The notes: generated from the sequence alone by a model not told the origin. Shown: positions 8,105 to 17,436, counted from the first letter of the stretch. The stretch: DNA of 64,000 nucleotides from Pseudomonas knackmussii B13 (GCF_000689415.1 NZ_HG322950.1:1116001-1180000), one strand, 5' to 3'. Translations and numbers: made by a program.

Positions 8105-11100
8105 ATGCTGATCCTGCGCGGTGCTCCCGCCCTTTCCGCTTTCCGCCACGGCAAACTGCTCGACCTGCTGACCCAGCATGTGCCCGCCGTAACCGGGCTG
8201 TATGCCGAGTTTGCGCACTTCGCCGAGGTCACCGGAGCCCTCAACGCCGAGGAAGAACAGGTCCTCGCACGCCTGCTGAAATATGGCCCGAGCGTACCCG
8301 TGCAGGAGCCCGCAGGTCGTCTGTTCCTGGTCGTACCGCGCTTCGGCACCATCTCGCCGTGGTCGAGCAAGGCATCGGACATCGCCCGCAACTGCGGCCT
8401 GGCCAAGATCGAGCGCATCGAGCGCGGCATCGCCTTCTACGTCAGCGGTGAGCTGAGCGAAGCCGACGCGCAACTGGTCGCTGCCCGCCTGCACGACCGC
8501 ATGACCCAGCTGGTGCTGGCGCAACTGGAAGAGGCCGCCGGCCTGTTCAGCCATGCCCAGCCCAAGCCGCTGACCGCCGTCGACATCCTCGGCGGTGGCC
8601 GCGCAGCCCTGGAAAAGGCCAACGTCGAACTGGGCCTGGCCCTGGCCGAAGACGAGATCGACTACCTGGTGAAGAGCTTCGTCGAGATGGGCCGCAACCC
8701 GCACGACGTCGAGCTGATGATGTTCGCCCAGGCCAACTCCGAGCACTGCCGCCACAAGATCTTCAACGCCAGTTGGGACATCGACGGCCAGGCTCAGGAA
8801 AAGAGCCTGTTCGGCATGATCAAGAACACCTATGAAATGCACCGCGAAGGCGTGCTGTCCGCCTACAAGGACAACGCCGCGGTCATGACCGGCTCGGTCG
8901 CCGGACGCTTCTACCCCGATCCGCAGACCCGTCAGTACGCCGCCAGCCAAGAGCCGGTGCACATCCTGATGAAGGTCGAGACGCACAACCACCCGACCGC
9001 CATCGCCCCGTTCCCCGGCGCCTCCACTGGCTCCGGCGGCGAGATTCGCGACGAAGGCGCGACCGGTCGCGGCGCCAAGCCCAAGGCTGGCCTGGTCGGC
9101 TTCACCGTTTCCAACCTGAACATCCCCGGTTTCGAGCAGCCCTGGGAAGTGCCTTACGGCAAGCCCGAGCGCATCGTCACCCCGCTGGACATCATGATCG
9201 AAGGCCCGCTGGGCGGCGCCGCGTTCAACAACGAGTTCGGCCGTCCCAACCTGACCGGTTACTTCCGTACCTTCGAGCAGGCCATCGCCACCCCGCGCGG
9301 CGAGGAAGTCCGTGGCTACCACAAGCCGATCATGATCGCCGGCGGCCTGGGCAACATCCGTGAAGACCACGTGCAGAAGGGCGAGATCTCGGTCGGCGCC
9401 AAGCTGATCGTGCTCGGTGGCCCGGCCATGCTGATCGGCCTGGGCGGCGGTGCGGCCTCCTCCATGGCCACCGGCGCTTCCGCTGCCGACCTGGACTTCG
9501 CCTCGGTGCAGCGCGAGAACCCGGAAATGGAACGCCGCTGTCAGGAGGTCATCGACCGCTGCTGGCAGATGGGCGACAACAACCCGATCAAGTTCATCCA
9601 CGACGTCGGCGCCGGCGGCATCTCCAACGCCCTGCCGGAACTGATCAACGACGGTGGCCGCGGTGGCCGCTTCGAGCTGCGCGCGGTGCCCAACGACGAG
9701 CCGGGCATGAGCCCGCTGGAGATCTGGTGCAACGAGTCCCAGGAGCGCTACGTGCTCTCCGTGGACGCCGCCGACTTCGAGGCCTTCAAAGCCATCTGCG
9801 AGCGTGAGCGCTGCCCGTTCGCCGTGGTCGGCGAAGCCATCGCCGAGCCGCACCTGACCGTCGCCGACAGCCACTTCGGCAACAAGCCGGTGGACATGCC
9901 GCTCGACGTGCTGCTCGGCAAGCCGCCGCGCATGCACCGTTCGGTCGCCCGTGAAGCCGAAATCGGCGACGACTTCGACGCCTCCGCGCTGAACATCGGC
10001 GAAGCCACCGAGCGCGTGCTGCGTCACCCGGCCGTGGCCAGCAAGAACTTCCTGATCACCATCGGCGACCGCACCATCACCGGCCTGGTCAACCGCGACC
10101 AGATGGTTGGCCCCTGGCAGGTACCGGTGGCCGACTGCGCCGTCACCGCGACCAGCTTCGATGTCTACACCGGTGAAGCCATGGCCATGGGCGAGCGCAC
10201 TCCGCTGGCCCTGCTCGATGCCCCGGCCTCCGGCCGCATGGCGATCGGCGAGACCATCACCAACCTGGCCGCCGCGCGCATCGAGAAGATCTCCGACATC
10301 AAGCTGTCGGCCAACTGGATGGCCGCTGCCGGCCACCCGGGCGAGGACGCGCGCCTGTACGACACGGTCAAGGCCGTTGGCATGGAACTGTGCCCGCAGC
10401 TGGGCATCACCATCCCGGTGGGCAAGGACTCCATGTCCATGAAGACCCGCTGGCAGGATGGCAACCAAGAGAAGAGCGTGACCTCGCCGCTGTCGCTGAT
10501 CATCTCCGGCTTCGCCCCGGTGACCGACGTGCGCCAGTCGCTGACTCCGCAGCTGCGCCTGGACAAGGGTGACAGCGACCTGATCCTGATCGACCTCGGC
10601 CGCGGCAAGAACCGCCTGGGCGGTTCGATCCTGGCGCAGACCTACGGCAAGCTCGGCCAGCAGGTTCCCGACGTCGACGACGCCGAAGACCTCAAGGCCT
10701 TCTTCGCCGTGATCCAGGGCCTGAACGCCGACGGCCACCTGCTGGCCTACCACGACCGTTCCGACGGTGGCCTGCTGGCCGCCGCGCTGGAAATGGCCTT
10801 TGCCGGCCACTGCGGCCTGGCCCTGCGTCTCGACGCGCTGGCCGCCAGCCGCGAGGAACTGGCTGCCGCACTGTTCAGCGAAGAGCTGGGCGCAGTCATC
10901 CAGGTTCGCGAAGACGCAACGCCGGAAGTGCTGGCGCAGTTCAGTGCCGCCGGCCTGGGCGATTGCGTGGCCGTGATCGGCCAGCCGGTCGCCGGCGACG
11001 CCATCGACCTGAGCTTCAACGGCGAAGCTGTCTACAGCGCCGAGCGCCGCGTGCTGCACCGTGTCTGGAGCGAAACCAGCTACCAGATCCAGCGCCTGCG

Positions 11101-12001
11101 CGACAACGCCGACTGCGCCGACCAGGAGTTCGACGGCCTGCTGCAGGAAGACAACCCCGGTCTGTCGGCCAAGCTCAGCTACGACGTCAACGAAGACATC
11201 GCCGCGCCCTACATCAAGAAAGGCGTGCGCCCGCAAGTGGCGATCCTCCGTGAGCAGGGCGTCAACGGCCAGGTGGAAATGGCGGCGGCATTCGACCGCG
11301 CCGGCTTCGCCGCGGTGGACGTGCACATGAGCGACATCCTCGCCGGTCGCGTCAGCCTGGAAGACTTCAAGGGCCTCGTGGCTTGCGGCGGCTTCTCCTA
11401 CGGCGACGTACTGGGCGCCGGTGAGGGCTGGGCCAAGTCGATCCTGTTCAACGCCCGTGCCCGCGATGGCTTCCAGGCCTTCTTCGAGCGCAAGGACAGC
11501 TTCGCCCTCGGCGTGTGCAACGGTTGCCAGATGATGTCCAACCTGCACGAACTGATCCCCGGCACCGAGTTCTGGCCGCACTTCGTGCGCAACCGCTCCG
11601 AGCAGTTCGAAGCGCGCGTGGCGATGGTCCAGGTGCAGGAGTCGCAGTCGATCTTCCTGCAGGGCATGGCCGGTTCGCGTATGCCGATCGCCATCGCCCA
11701 CGGCGAGGGCCATGCGGAGTTCGAGAGCGAGGAAGCCCTGCTTGAGTCGGACCTGTCCGGCTGCGTGGCGCTGCGCTTCGTCGACAACTTCGGCAAGGTC
11801 ACCGAGAGCTACCCGGCCAACCCCAACGGTTCGCCGCGTGGCATCACCGGCCTGACCAGCCGCGACGGCCGCGTGACCATCATGATGCCGCACCCGGAGC
11901 GTGTATTCCGCGCCGTGCAGAACTCCTGGCGCCCGGACGAGTGGCAGGAAGACGCCGGCTGGATGCGTATGTTCCGCAATGCGCGTGTCTGGGTGGGCTA
12001 A
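8105..12001 (+). CDS. purL: Phosphoribosylformylglycinamidine synthase
   Basis: 1298 aa, the large single-chain form found in gammaproteobacteria. It converts FGAR, glutamine and ATP to FGAM in de novo purine synthesis. An N-terminal PurS-like part is followed by two AIRS-like synthetase halves (ETHNHPTAIAPFPGASTGSG near residue 295). The C-terminal glutamine amidotransferase has Cys1138 in LGVCNGCQMMSNL and His1263-x-Glu1265 in MMPHPERVFR. The start at 8105 (MLILRGAPALSAFRHGKL) matches the family; the longer upstream frame crosses the intergenic region. A strong terminator follows. Confidence 0.98.
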   Translation: MLILRGAPALSAFRHGKLLDLLTQHVPAVTGLYAEFAHFAEVTGALNAEEEQVLARLLKYGPSVPVQEPAGRLFLVVPRFGTISPWSSKASDIARNCGLAKIERIERGIAFYVSGELSEADAQLVAARLHDRMTQLVLAQLEEAAGLFSHAQPKPLTAVDILGGGRAALEKANVELGLALAEDEIDYLVKSFVEMGRNPHDVELMMFAQANSEHCRHKIFNASWDIDGQAQEKSLFGMIKNTYEMHREGVLSAYKDNAAVMTGSVAGRFYPDPQTRQYAASQEPVHILMKVETHNHPTAIAPFPGASTGSGGEIRDEGATGRGAKPKAGLVGFTVSNLNIPGFEQPWEVPYGKPERIVTPLDIMIEGPLGGAAFNNEFGRPNLTGYFRTFEQAIATPRGEEVRGYHKPIMIAGGLGNIREDHVQKGEISVGAKLIVLGGPAMLIGLGGGAASSMATGASAADLDFASVQRENPEMERRCQEVIDRCWQMGDNNPIKFIHDVGAGGISNALPELINDGGRGGRFELRAVPNDEPGMSPLEIWCNESQERYVLSVDAADFEAFKAICERERCPFAVVGEAIAEPHLTVADSHFGNKPVDMPLDVLLGKPPRMHRSVAREAEIGDDFDASALNIGEATERVLRHPAVASKNFLITIGDRTITGLVNRDQMVGPWQVPVADCAVTATSFDVYTGEAMAMGERTPLALLDAPASGRMAIGETITNLAAARIEKISDIKLSANWMAAAGHPGEDARLYDTVKAVGMELCPQLGITIPVGKDSMSMKTRWQDGNQEKSVTSPLSLIISGFAPVTDVRQSLTPQLRLDKGDSDLILIDLGRGKNRLGGSILAQTYGKLGQQVPDVDDAEDLKAFFAVIQGLNADGHLLAYHDRSDGGLLAAALEMAFAGHCGLALRLDALAASREELAAALFSEELGAVIQVREDATPEVLAQFSAAGLGDCVAVIGQPVAGDAIDLSFNGEAVYSAERRVLHRVWSETSYQIQRLRDNADCADQEFDGLLQEDNPGLSAKLSYDVNEDIAAPYIKKGVRPQVAILREQGVNGQVEMAAAFDRAGFAAVDVHMSDILAGRVSLEDFKGLVACGGFSYGDVLGAGEGWAKSILFNARARDGFQAFFERKDSFALGVCNGCQMMSNLHELIPGTEFWPHFVRNRSEQFEARVAMVQVQESQSIFLQGMAGSRMPIAIAHGEGHAEFESEEALLESDLSGCVALRFVDNFGKVTESYPANPNGSPRGITGLTSRDGRVTIMMPHPERVFRAVQNSWRPDEWQEDAGWMRMFRNARVWVG

Positions 12002-12019
12002 GGCCGCACCTGAAAGAGG

Positions 12020-12050
12020 AAAAGGGGAAGGCTCATGCCTTCCCCTTTTT
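12020..12050 (+). terminator. Rho-independent terminator of purL
   Basis: Stem aaaaggggaaggc / gccttccccttttt with a 4-nt loop and a T-run, 19 nt after the purL stop. Confidence 0.88.
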
Positions 12051-12080
12051 CGTTCTGCCGCCGGTTGATCGAGGAAAGGA

Positions 12081-12338
12081 ATGCCTGTGGATATCCTCCC
12101 TGAAGTCCGCCGCGTCGAACCCGGCCAGCCGCAGCGCCTTTGCCAATGCGGACGCTCATCGACGCTGCCGGACTGCCCGGCCGACTGCCGCGATGCACTG
12201 GAGCTGAGCGTGCCGCGCGAACGCCTGCTGCTGCTCTGCCGCTGCGGTCGCTCCGCCAGCCTGCCGTATTGCGACGGCAGTCATGCGCCACCCGCCAAAG
12301 GTTGGGCTGCCCGCTGGCGTCGCTTTATCGGAGAGTGA
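12081..12338 (+). CDS. CDGSH-type iron-sulfur domain protein
   Basis: 85 aa, with the ribosome site GAGGAAAGGA before the ATG. The second half contains LCRCGRSASLPYCDGSH, the CDGSH signature whose three Cys and one His ligate a [2Fe-2S] cluster. The first half has a degenerate repeat of the same module (LCQCGRSSTLPDCPADC), where the CDGSH tail is lost. Bacterial members are small Fe-S or redox proteins of uncertain role. It stands alone between two terminators. Family assignment is good; the cellular function is unknown. Confidence 0.82.
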   Translation: MPVDILPEVRRVEPGQPQRLCQCGRSSTLPDCPADCRDALELSVPRERLLLLCRCGRSASLPYCDGSHAPPAKGWAARWRRFIGE

Positions 12339-12526
12339 ATTCGCCTGAATCGGCTGTCCGTCACATTTCTCGCAGCGCCACTCTGGCATTCAGAACGTGA
12401 AGACATTCGCGCTGTCGAAATTTTCTGTATGTGACCCGTGGGTCTGTAGAGGCAATGTGCCATTACCTGTGGCAGCATTCGCACTCGACTCCCAACCCGG
12501 TTCAGTCTTCCGACTCGGAGCGTCCG

Positions 12527-12844
12527 ATGTACAAATTGTGTTTCTACGTTCCCGAAACTCACCTGGAGACGGTGAAGAAGGCGGTGTTCGCCGCAGGTGC
12601 AGGACGCATCGGTGCTTATGACAGTTGTTGCTGGCAAGCCTTGGGCCAAGGCCAGTTCCGCCCGCTGCAGGGCAGCAATCCGTTCCTTGGCCAGGCCGGC
12701 CAGGTCGAGCGAGTGGCCGAATGGAAGGTCGAGATGGTGGTGGCCGACGAGCTGATCCACGACTCGGTCAAGGCGCTGAAGGCGGCGCATCCCTACGAGA
12801 CGCCAGCTTTCGAGGTCTGGCGACTGTCAGACATGGTGTTTTGA
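12527..12844 (+). CDS. NIF3/YqfO-like (CutA-fold) protein
   Basis: 105 aa from the ATG at 12527, preceded by CGGAG. The longer frame from 12431 has no ribosome site. The sequence (MYKLCFYVPETHLETVKKAV, AGRIGAYDSCCWQ, KAAHPYETPAFEVWRL) matches the PII/CutA-like insert domain of NIF3/YqfO proteins, here as a stand-alone protein. The HPYETPAFEV end is the most conserved part of the family. Its biochemical role is not established. A terminator follows directly. Confidence 0.78.
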   Translation: MYKLCFYVPETHLETVKKAVFAAGAGRIGAYDSCCWQALGQGQFRPLQGSNPFLGQAGQVERVAEWKVEMVVADELIHDSVKALKAAHPYETPAFEVWRLSDMVF

Positions 12845-12857
12845 ATCGCTACCCATG

Positions 12858-12884
12858 AAAAAGGCGCCCTCGGGCGCCTTTTTC
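12858..12884. terminator. Terminator between NIF3-like gene and L,D-transpeptidase
   Basis: Stem aaaaaggcgccc / gggcgcctttttc with a 2-3 nt loop. The symmetric A- and T-runs allow it to serve both convergent genes. Confidence 0.85.
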
Positions 12885-12896
12885 GTTGCCGCACCC

Positions 12897-13397
12897 TCAG
12901 GGGCGGATTTCGATCAGCGTGCCGTCCTTCACCAGGCCCCAGAGCTCGCGGATGTCGTCGTTGGTCATGGCGATGCAGCCATTGGTCCAATCCAGCGTGG
13001 AGAAGTACCACTCCGGGTATTCGTCGCTCAGCGGCGTGCCGTGGATCATGATCATGCCGCCGGGTGCCAGGCCCTTCTCGCGGGCGCGAGCGACGTCACG
13101 GGCGTTGGGGTAGGAGATGTGGATCGACAGGTTGAACTTGTCGCTGGTCTTGCGCCAGTCGATCCAGTAGAAGCCTTCCGGCGTGCGGTTGTCGCCCTCG
13201 GCCAGCTTGGGGCCGCGCGGGCTCTTGCCCAGGGAGATGCGATAGCTCTTGAGGATCTTGCCGTTGCTCAGCAGGTGCAGCTTGTGCTCGGACTTTAGGA
13301 CCAGGACCTTGTCGATCGGGCCTTGCAGCGTCGGCGTCGCATTCGCCTGCGTGAAGGTGGCAAAGGTCAGGCACAGAAAGGCAAGCAGCCAGCGCAT
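12897..13397 (-). CDS. L,D-transpeptidase family protein
   Basis: 166 aa with a cleavable signal peptide (MRWLLAFLCLTFATFTQANA). The YkuD fold is evident: KVLVLKSEHKLHLLSNGK at the start, conserved His in MIMIHGTPLSDEYPEW, and catalytic Cys in DWTNGCIAMTNDDIRELW. Such enzymes form 3-3 cross-links in peptidoglycan or attach proteins to it in the periplasm. The Cys motif reads TNGC rather than the commoner SHGC, a variant found in a subset of the family. Convergent with the NIF3-like gene. Activity is inferred from the fold and motif. Confidence 0.85.
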   Translation of the reverse strand: MRWLLAFLCLTFATFTQANATPTLQGPIDKVLVLKSEHKLHLLSNGKILKSYRISLGKSPRGPKLAEGDNRTPEGFYWIDWRKTSDKFNLSIHISYPNARDVARAREKGLAPGGMIMIHGTPLSDEYPEWYFSTLDWTNGCIAMTNDDIRELWGLVKDGTLIEIRP

Positions 13398-13457
13398 GGA
13401 ACGGAATCCCCCGGGTGTTCGATAAAGCGCCGCGAACGACGGCTGTATGAAAAGTGA

Positions 13458-14012
13458 TCAGGTCTTCTTGTTATGACCTTGCATCGGTGCAATGGTCTCG
13501 TTGCGTACCGGGAAGTCCTGCTCGCGCCGGTCGCCGAGGTAGCATTCTAAGGTACGGCCCACGGTGGGGAAAGCCAGCTCCGACCAGGGAATCTCCGACT
13601 CGTCGAACAGCTGCACCTCCAGGCTCTCTTCGCCGGCAGCGAAGTCCAGGTCGGCCAGCTCGGCGCGGAAGAACACATACAGCTGGCTGATGTGCGGCAG
13701 GTCGAAGAGCGTATACAGCTGCAGGCCACTGACCCGCGCACAGGCTTCTTCCAGGGTTTCGCGGGCGGCGGCCTGTTCCATGGTCTCGCCGTTCTCCATG
13801 AAGCCGGCCGGCAGCGTCCAGTAACCCTGGCGCGGCGCGATAGCGCGGCGGCAGAGGAGGATGCGGCCTTCCCAGACCGGCAGGCAGCCGGCGACGATCC
13901 GCGGGTTCTGGTAGTGAACCGTCTGGCAGCTGTCGCACACGTAGCGCGGCCGGTTGTCGCCGCTGGGAATGCGCAGGCTCACGCTGGCGCCGCACTGACT
14001 GCAGAATTTCAT
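13458..14012 (-). CDS. Nudix hydrolase with N-terminal zinc ribbon
   Basis: 184 aa. The N-terminus MKFCSQCGASV...YVCDSCQTVHYQNP is a CxxC...CxxC zinc ribbon as in NADH pyrophosphatases. The Nudix box follows: G-x5-E-x7-REtLEEAC in GFMENGETMEQAAARETLEE. The Gly of the consensus EExGU is replaced by Cys, a variant I believe is common in this subfamily. It is shorter than NudC (about 260 aa) because it lacks NudC's N-terminal domain. Nucleotide-diphosphate hydrolysis is probable; the exact substrate is unknown. Confidence 0.82.
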   Translation of the reverse strand: MKFCSQCGASVSLRIPSGDNRPRYVCDSCQTVHYQNPRIVAGCLPVWEGRILLCRRAIAPRQGYWTLPAGFMENGETMEQAAARETLEEACARVSGLQLYTLFDLPHISQLYVFFRAELADLDFAAGEESLEVQLFDESEIPWSELAFPTVGRTLECYLGDRREQDFPVRNETIAPMQGHNKKT

Positions 14013-14147
14013 GCCCTGTCCCCGATCTGGATTGTCGTCATCTTGCTCGTCCGGGCCCCCGGCCAGCAAGGGGTGGGGCTTGGGCAGGGGAGCCTTTCGT
14101 GCCATGATTCCGCAATTGATTGAACGGCTTACATGCAGGATGTCCGC

Positions 14148-14744
14148 ATGCTGGACGAGCTGCGCCGGCGCATCACGGCGCACACCCCCCTCGAACTGAA
14201 CAGCGAGCAAGGCCTCCCGGAGGCGGCGGTGCTGCTGCCTGTCACCCGCAGCGAAGAGCTGGTGCTGACCCTGCGCGCCACCGGCCTGTCCACCCACAGC
14301 GGTGAGGTCGCCTTTCCCGGCGGGCGCCGCGATCCGGACGACGTCGACCTGATCCACACCGCCCTGCGCGAGGCGGAAGAGGAGATCGCCCTGCCGCCGA
14401 GCCTGGTGGATGTGGTCGGTCCGCTGAGCGACCTGGTCTCGCGCCACGGGATCAAGGTGACCCCATTCGTCGGTTTCGTCCCCGACTTCGTCGAGTACAA
14501 GCCCAACGACGGCGAGATCGCCGCCGTGTTCAAGGTGCCGCTGGAGTTCTTCCGCGGCGATCCGCGCGAGATGACCCACCGCATCGACTACTTCGGCCGC
14601 AGCTGGTACGTGCCCAGCTATCGTTTCGGCGAGTACAAGATCTGGGGCCTGTCGGCGATCATGGTCGTTGAACTGGTCAACCTGCTGTTCGATGACCACA
14701 TCGACCTGCACCAAGCGCCGCCGCAATTCATCAAGCTCAGCTGA
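14148..14744 (+). CDS. CoA pyrophosphatase-type Nudix hydrolase
   Basis: 198 aa from the ATG at 14148 (MLDELRRRI), chosen because AGGA lies 10 nt upstream; ATG 14133 is the alternative. LTLRATGLSTHSGEVAFPGG is the NuCoA signature of the NudL/CoAse group. The Nudix box follows, with the catalytic glutamates in ALREAEEEIAL. The predicted reaction is hydrolysis of CoA or acyl-CoA to 3',5'-ADP and phosphopantetheine. It is followed 41 nt later by the carbonic anhydrase gene in the same direction. Confidence 0.85.
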   Translation: MLDELRRRITAHTPLELNSEQGLPEAAVLLPVTRSEELVLTLRATGLSTHSGEVAFPGGRRDPDDVDLIHTALREAEEEIALPPSLVDVVGPLSDLVSRHGIKVTPFVGFVPDFVEYKPNDGEIAAVFKVPLEFFRGDPREMTHRIDYFGRSWYVPSYRFGEYKIWGLSAIMVVELVNLLFDDHIDLHQAPPQFIKLS

Positions 14745-14785
14745 AGCAGCGAGCCTCATTACAAGAGATGCCTGAGGACCTTCCG

Positions 14786-15313
14786 ATGAAATACCGCCTG
14801 GGCCAGGCCCGAGTCGAAACCCATCCCGACAGCTGGATCGCGCCGAACGCCGCGGTGATCGGCAAGGTGCGCCTGGATGCAGGCGCCAGCGTCTGGTTCA
14901 ACGCGGTGCTGCGCGGCGACAACGAGCTGATCCACATCGGCGAGAACAGCAACGTCCAGGACGGCACCGTGATGCACACCGACATGGGCTTCCCGCTGAC
15001 CCTCGGCAAGGGCGTGACCATCGGCCACAACGTGATGCTGCATGGCTGCACGGTGGACGACTACAGCCTGATCGGCATCAACGCCGTGGTGCTCAACGGC
15101 GCGAAGATCGGCAAGTACTGCATCATCGGCGCGAATTCGCTGATCCCCGAGGGCAAGGTGATTCCCGATGGCTCGCTGGTCATGGGTTCGCCCGGCAAGG
15201 TGGTGCGCGAGTTGACCGAGCAGCAGAAGAAGATGCTCGAGGCCAGCGCCGCCCACTACGTGCACAACGCCCAGCGCTACGCCCGCGACCTCGCCGAGCA
15301 GGACGAGGAATGA
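14786..15313 (+). CDS. Gamma-class carbonic anhydrase-like protein
   Basis: 175 aa. Left-handed beta-helix protein built from hexapeptide repeats (IGKVRL, VWFNAVLRGDNELIHIG, IGHNVMLHGC, IGINAVVL). The three zinc-binding histidines are visible in TVMHTD and TIGHNVMLHGC. ATG 14786 is preferred (GAGGA upstream, MKYRLGQARVETHP as family N-terminus) over ATG 14768. Homologues are called YrdA or gamma-CA; many have low or no measured carbonic anhydrase activity. It overlaps the next gene by ATGA. Confidence 0.87.
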   Translation: MKYRLGQARVETHPDSWIAPNAAVIGKVRLDAGASVWFNAVLRGDNELIHIGENSNVQDGTVMHTDMGFPLTLGKGVTIGHNVMLHGCTVDDYSLIGINAVVLNGAKIGKYCIIGANSLIPEGKVIPDGSLVMGSPGKVVRELTEQQKKMLEASAAHYVHNAQRYARDLAEQDEE

Positions 15314-15498
15314 CCCAGGAACGCCCGGTCGCATCGCCCTGCGTGCACGTCTGCGCGCTGGACGATGCCGATGTGTGCCTGGGTTGCCAGCGCACGGCAG
15401 ACGAGATCACCCGCTGGGGCCGCATGGACAACGACGAGCGCCGCCAGGTGCTGCAGCGTTGCGCCGAGCGCGCCCGCGAACAGGGCGTGCTGATCTAG
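15310..15498 (+). CDS. DUF1289 small cysteine-rich protein
   Basis: 62 aa. Cysteine pattern SPCVHVCALDD...VCLGCQRTADEI is characteristic of DUF1289, a small family thought to bind metal or an Fe-S cluster. Its start overlaps the carbonic anhydrase stop (ATGA), so the two are translationally coupled. Function unknown. Confidence 0.85.
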   Translation: MTQERPVASPCVHVCALDDADVCLGCQRTADEITRWGRMDNDERRQVLQRCAERAREQGVLI

Positions 15499-15535
15499 CG
15501 CGCCACAGAACTTCCCCTTCCCGAGGTCCGACGCT

Positions 15536-16717
15536 ATGCCCCGTATTGGAACCCCCCTGTCGCCGACGGCGACCCGTGTACTGCTTTGCGGCTCCGGCGA
15601 GCTGGGCAAGGAAGTGGTGATCGAGCTGCAGCGCCTGGGCTGCGAAGTGATCGCCTGCGACCGCTACGCCAACGCGCCGGCCATGCAGGTAGCGCACCGC
15701 AGTCACGTGCTGAGCATGCTGGACGGCGCCGCCCTGCGCGCAGTGATCGAGCAGGAAAAGCCGCACTACATCGTCCCGGAAATCGAGGCCATCGCCACCG
15801 CGACCCTGGTCGAGCTGGAGGCCGAAGGCTACACCGTGGTGCCCACCGCACGCGCCGCGCAGCTGACCATGAACCGCGAAGGCATCCGCCGCCTGGCGGC
15901 CGAGGAGCTGGGCCTGCCGACCTCGCCGTACCACTTCGCCGATACCTACGAGGACTACGCTGCGGCCGCGGCTTCGGTCGGTTACCCCTGCGTGGTGAAG
16001 CCGATCATGAGCTCCTCCGGCAAGGGCCAGAGCGTGCTCAAGTCCGATGCCGATCTGAAAGCCGCCTGGGATTACGCCCAGGAAGGCGGCCGCGCCGGCA
16101 AGGGCCGGGTGATCGTCGAGGGCTTCATCGACTTCGAATACGAAATCACCCTGCTGACCGTTCGCCACATCGGCGGCACCACCTTCTGCGCGCCTATTGG
16201 CCACCGTCAGGTGAAGGGCGACTACCACGAATCCTGGCAGCCACAGGCCATGAGCCCGAAAGCGCTGGCCGAGTCCGAGCGCGTCGCCAAGGCGGTCACC
16301 GAGGCCCTGGGCGGCCGTGGTCTGTTCGGCGTCGAGCTGTTCGTGAAGGGCGACCAGGTGTGGTTCAGCGAAGTCTCGCCGCGTCCGCACGACACCGGCC
16401 TGGTGACCCTGATTTCCCAGGACCTCTCCGAGTTCGCCCTGCACGCGCGCGCCATCCTCGGCCTGCCGATTCCGGCGATCCGTCAGTTCGGGCCCTCGGC
16501 CTCGGCGGTGATCCTGGTCGACGGCGAGTCGCAGCAGGTCAGCTTCGGCAACCTGGGGGCCGCCCTCGCCGAGCCGGATAGCGCGCTGCGCCTGTTCGGC
16601 AAGCCGGAAGTCTCCGGCCAGCGCCGCATGGGCGTGTCCCTGGCGCGTGCCGAGTCGATCGACGAGGCGCGGGCCAAGGCGACCCGTTCGGCCGAATCGG
16701 TAGTCATCGAGCTGTGA
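15536..16717 (+). CDS. purT: Formate-dependent GAR transformylase
   Basis: 393 aa, full length. ATP-grasp enzyme that formylates glycinamide ribonucleotide using formate and ATP, an alternative to PurN in purine synthesis. The N-terminal Rossmann part has LLCGSGELGKEVVIELQRLG. The ATP-grasp region has CVVKPIMSSSGKGQS and LFGVELFVKGDQVWFSEVSP. PRPHDTGLVTL is diagnostic for PurT/PurK. It is the fourth purine gene in the window (with guaB, guaA and purL), though not in one operon with them. The next gene starts within its stop codon. Confidence 0.97.
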   Translation: MPRIGTPLSPTATRVLLCGSGELGKEVVIELQRLGCEVIACDRYANAPAMQVAHRSHVLSMLDGAALRAVIEQEKPHYIVPEIEAIATATLVELEAEGYTVVPTARAAQLTMNREGIRRLAAEELGLPTSPYHFADTYEDYAAAAASVGYPCVVKPIMSSSGKGQSVLKSDADLKAAWDYAQEGGRAGKGRVIVEGFIDFEYEITLLTVRHIGGTTFCAPIGHRQVKGDYHESWQPQAMSPKALAESERVAKAVTEALGGRGLFGVELFVKGDQVWFSEVSPRPHDTGLVTLISQDLSEFALHARAILGLPIPAIRQFGPSASAVILVDGESQQVSFGNLGAALAEPDSALRLFGKPEVSGQRRMGVSLARAESIDEARAKATRSAESVVIEL

Positions 16718-17436
16718 ACCGATTGGCCGGGCTGGCGTGGTGGGCGGCAGCGCTGCCGCTCATGCCGTTGGTCCTGCCACTGGCCGTGCGCACCCGGCGC
16801 ACGGCCTTGCGCCTGTCTCCCGCCGCCGGTGCCTGCGAAGGGCTGGCCGGCGCGGAATTTTCCGGAGAAGCGTTGCGCCTGCTGCTGCTCGGTGAGTCGA
16901 CGGTGGCGGGTGTCGGCGCTTCCTGCCTGGATTTCGCTCTCGCTGGGCGCCTGGCGCTGGCCTTGGCGTCACGCCTGCAACGGCCGGTGGCCTGGCGCGC
17001 GCTGGGCGAGAACGGCATCACCGCCGGTGAGGCTTGCGAACGTTTGTTGCCTGGCGCCGATGCTCGCTACGACCTTGTAGCGCTGGTCTTCGGCGTCAAC
17101 GACACCACCCATTTCAGCTCCAGCCAGCGCTGGCTGGCATCGATGCAGCAGCTGATCGAACACTTCCAGGCGAGTGGCGCACGAGTGGTCTGCACCGCCG
17201 TGCCGCCGTTGCAGCACTTCACGGCCTTGCCCTGGCTGCTGCGGCAGTTGCTCGGTTGGCGTGCGACGCTGCTGGATCGTCAGCTCCAGGCGCTCGCTGC
17301 AACTGCAGGCGCCGGGTTCTGTGCGGTCGGCCTGGAAATGCAGCCGCAGTACCTCGCCATCGACGGCTATCACCCCTCTGCGCTGGGCTATCAGGTCTGG
17401 GGTGAACACCTGGCGGATTGGCTGGTAGCGACGTAG
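16714..17436 (+). CDS. SGNH/GDSL-type hydrolase
   Basis: 240 aa from a GTG overlapping the purT stop (GTGA), implying translational coupling. A hydrophobic N-terminal segment (WWAAALPLMPLVLPLAV) is a signal anchor or signal peptide. SGNH blocks: LLLLGESTVAGVG (block I with nucleophile Ser), LVFGVNDTTHF (block III, GxND), and AIDGYHPSALGYQVWGEHLA (block V, D-x-x-H). It is likely an envelope esterase or lipase; the substrate is unknown. Confidence 0.83.
   Translation: MNRLAGLAWWAAALPLMPLVLPLAVRTRRTALRLSPAAGACEGLAGAEFSGEALRLLLLGESTVAGVGASCLDFALAGRLALALASRLQRPVAWRALGENGITAGEACERLLPGADARYDLVALVFGVNDTTHFSSSQRWLASMQQLIEHFQASGARVVCTAVPPLQHFTALPWLLRQLLGWRATLLDRQLQALAATAGAGFCAVGLEMQPQYLAIDGYHPSALGYQVWGEHLADWLVAT

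Noticed and set aside
7793..11893. Minus-strand open frame continuing from mltF across purL (part of an 1856-codon frame)
   Set aside because: It is antisense to purL, whose sense protein is a complete, well conserved enzyme. The antisense product is rich in Ala, Val, Gly, His, Asp and Gln with no domains, typical of the mirror frame in GC-rich DNA. mltF itself ends the frame with a normal start at 7792.
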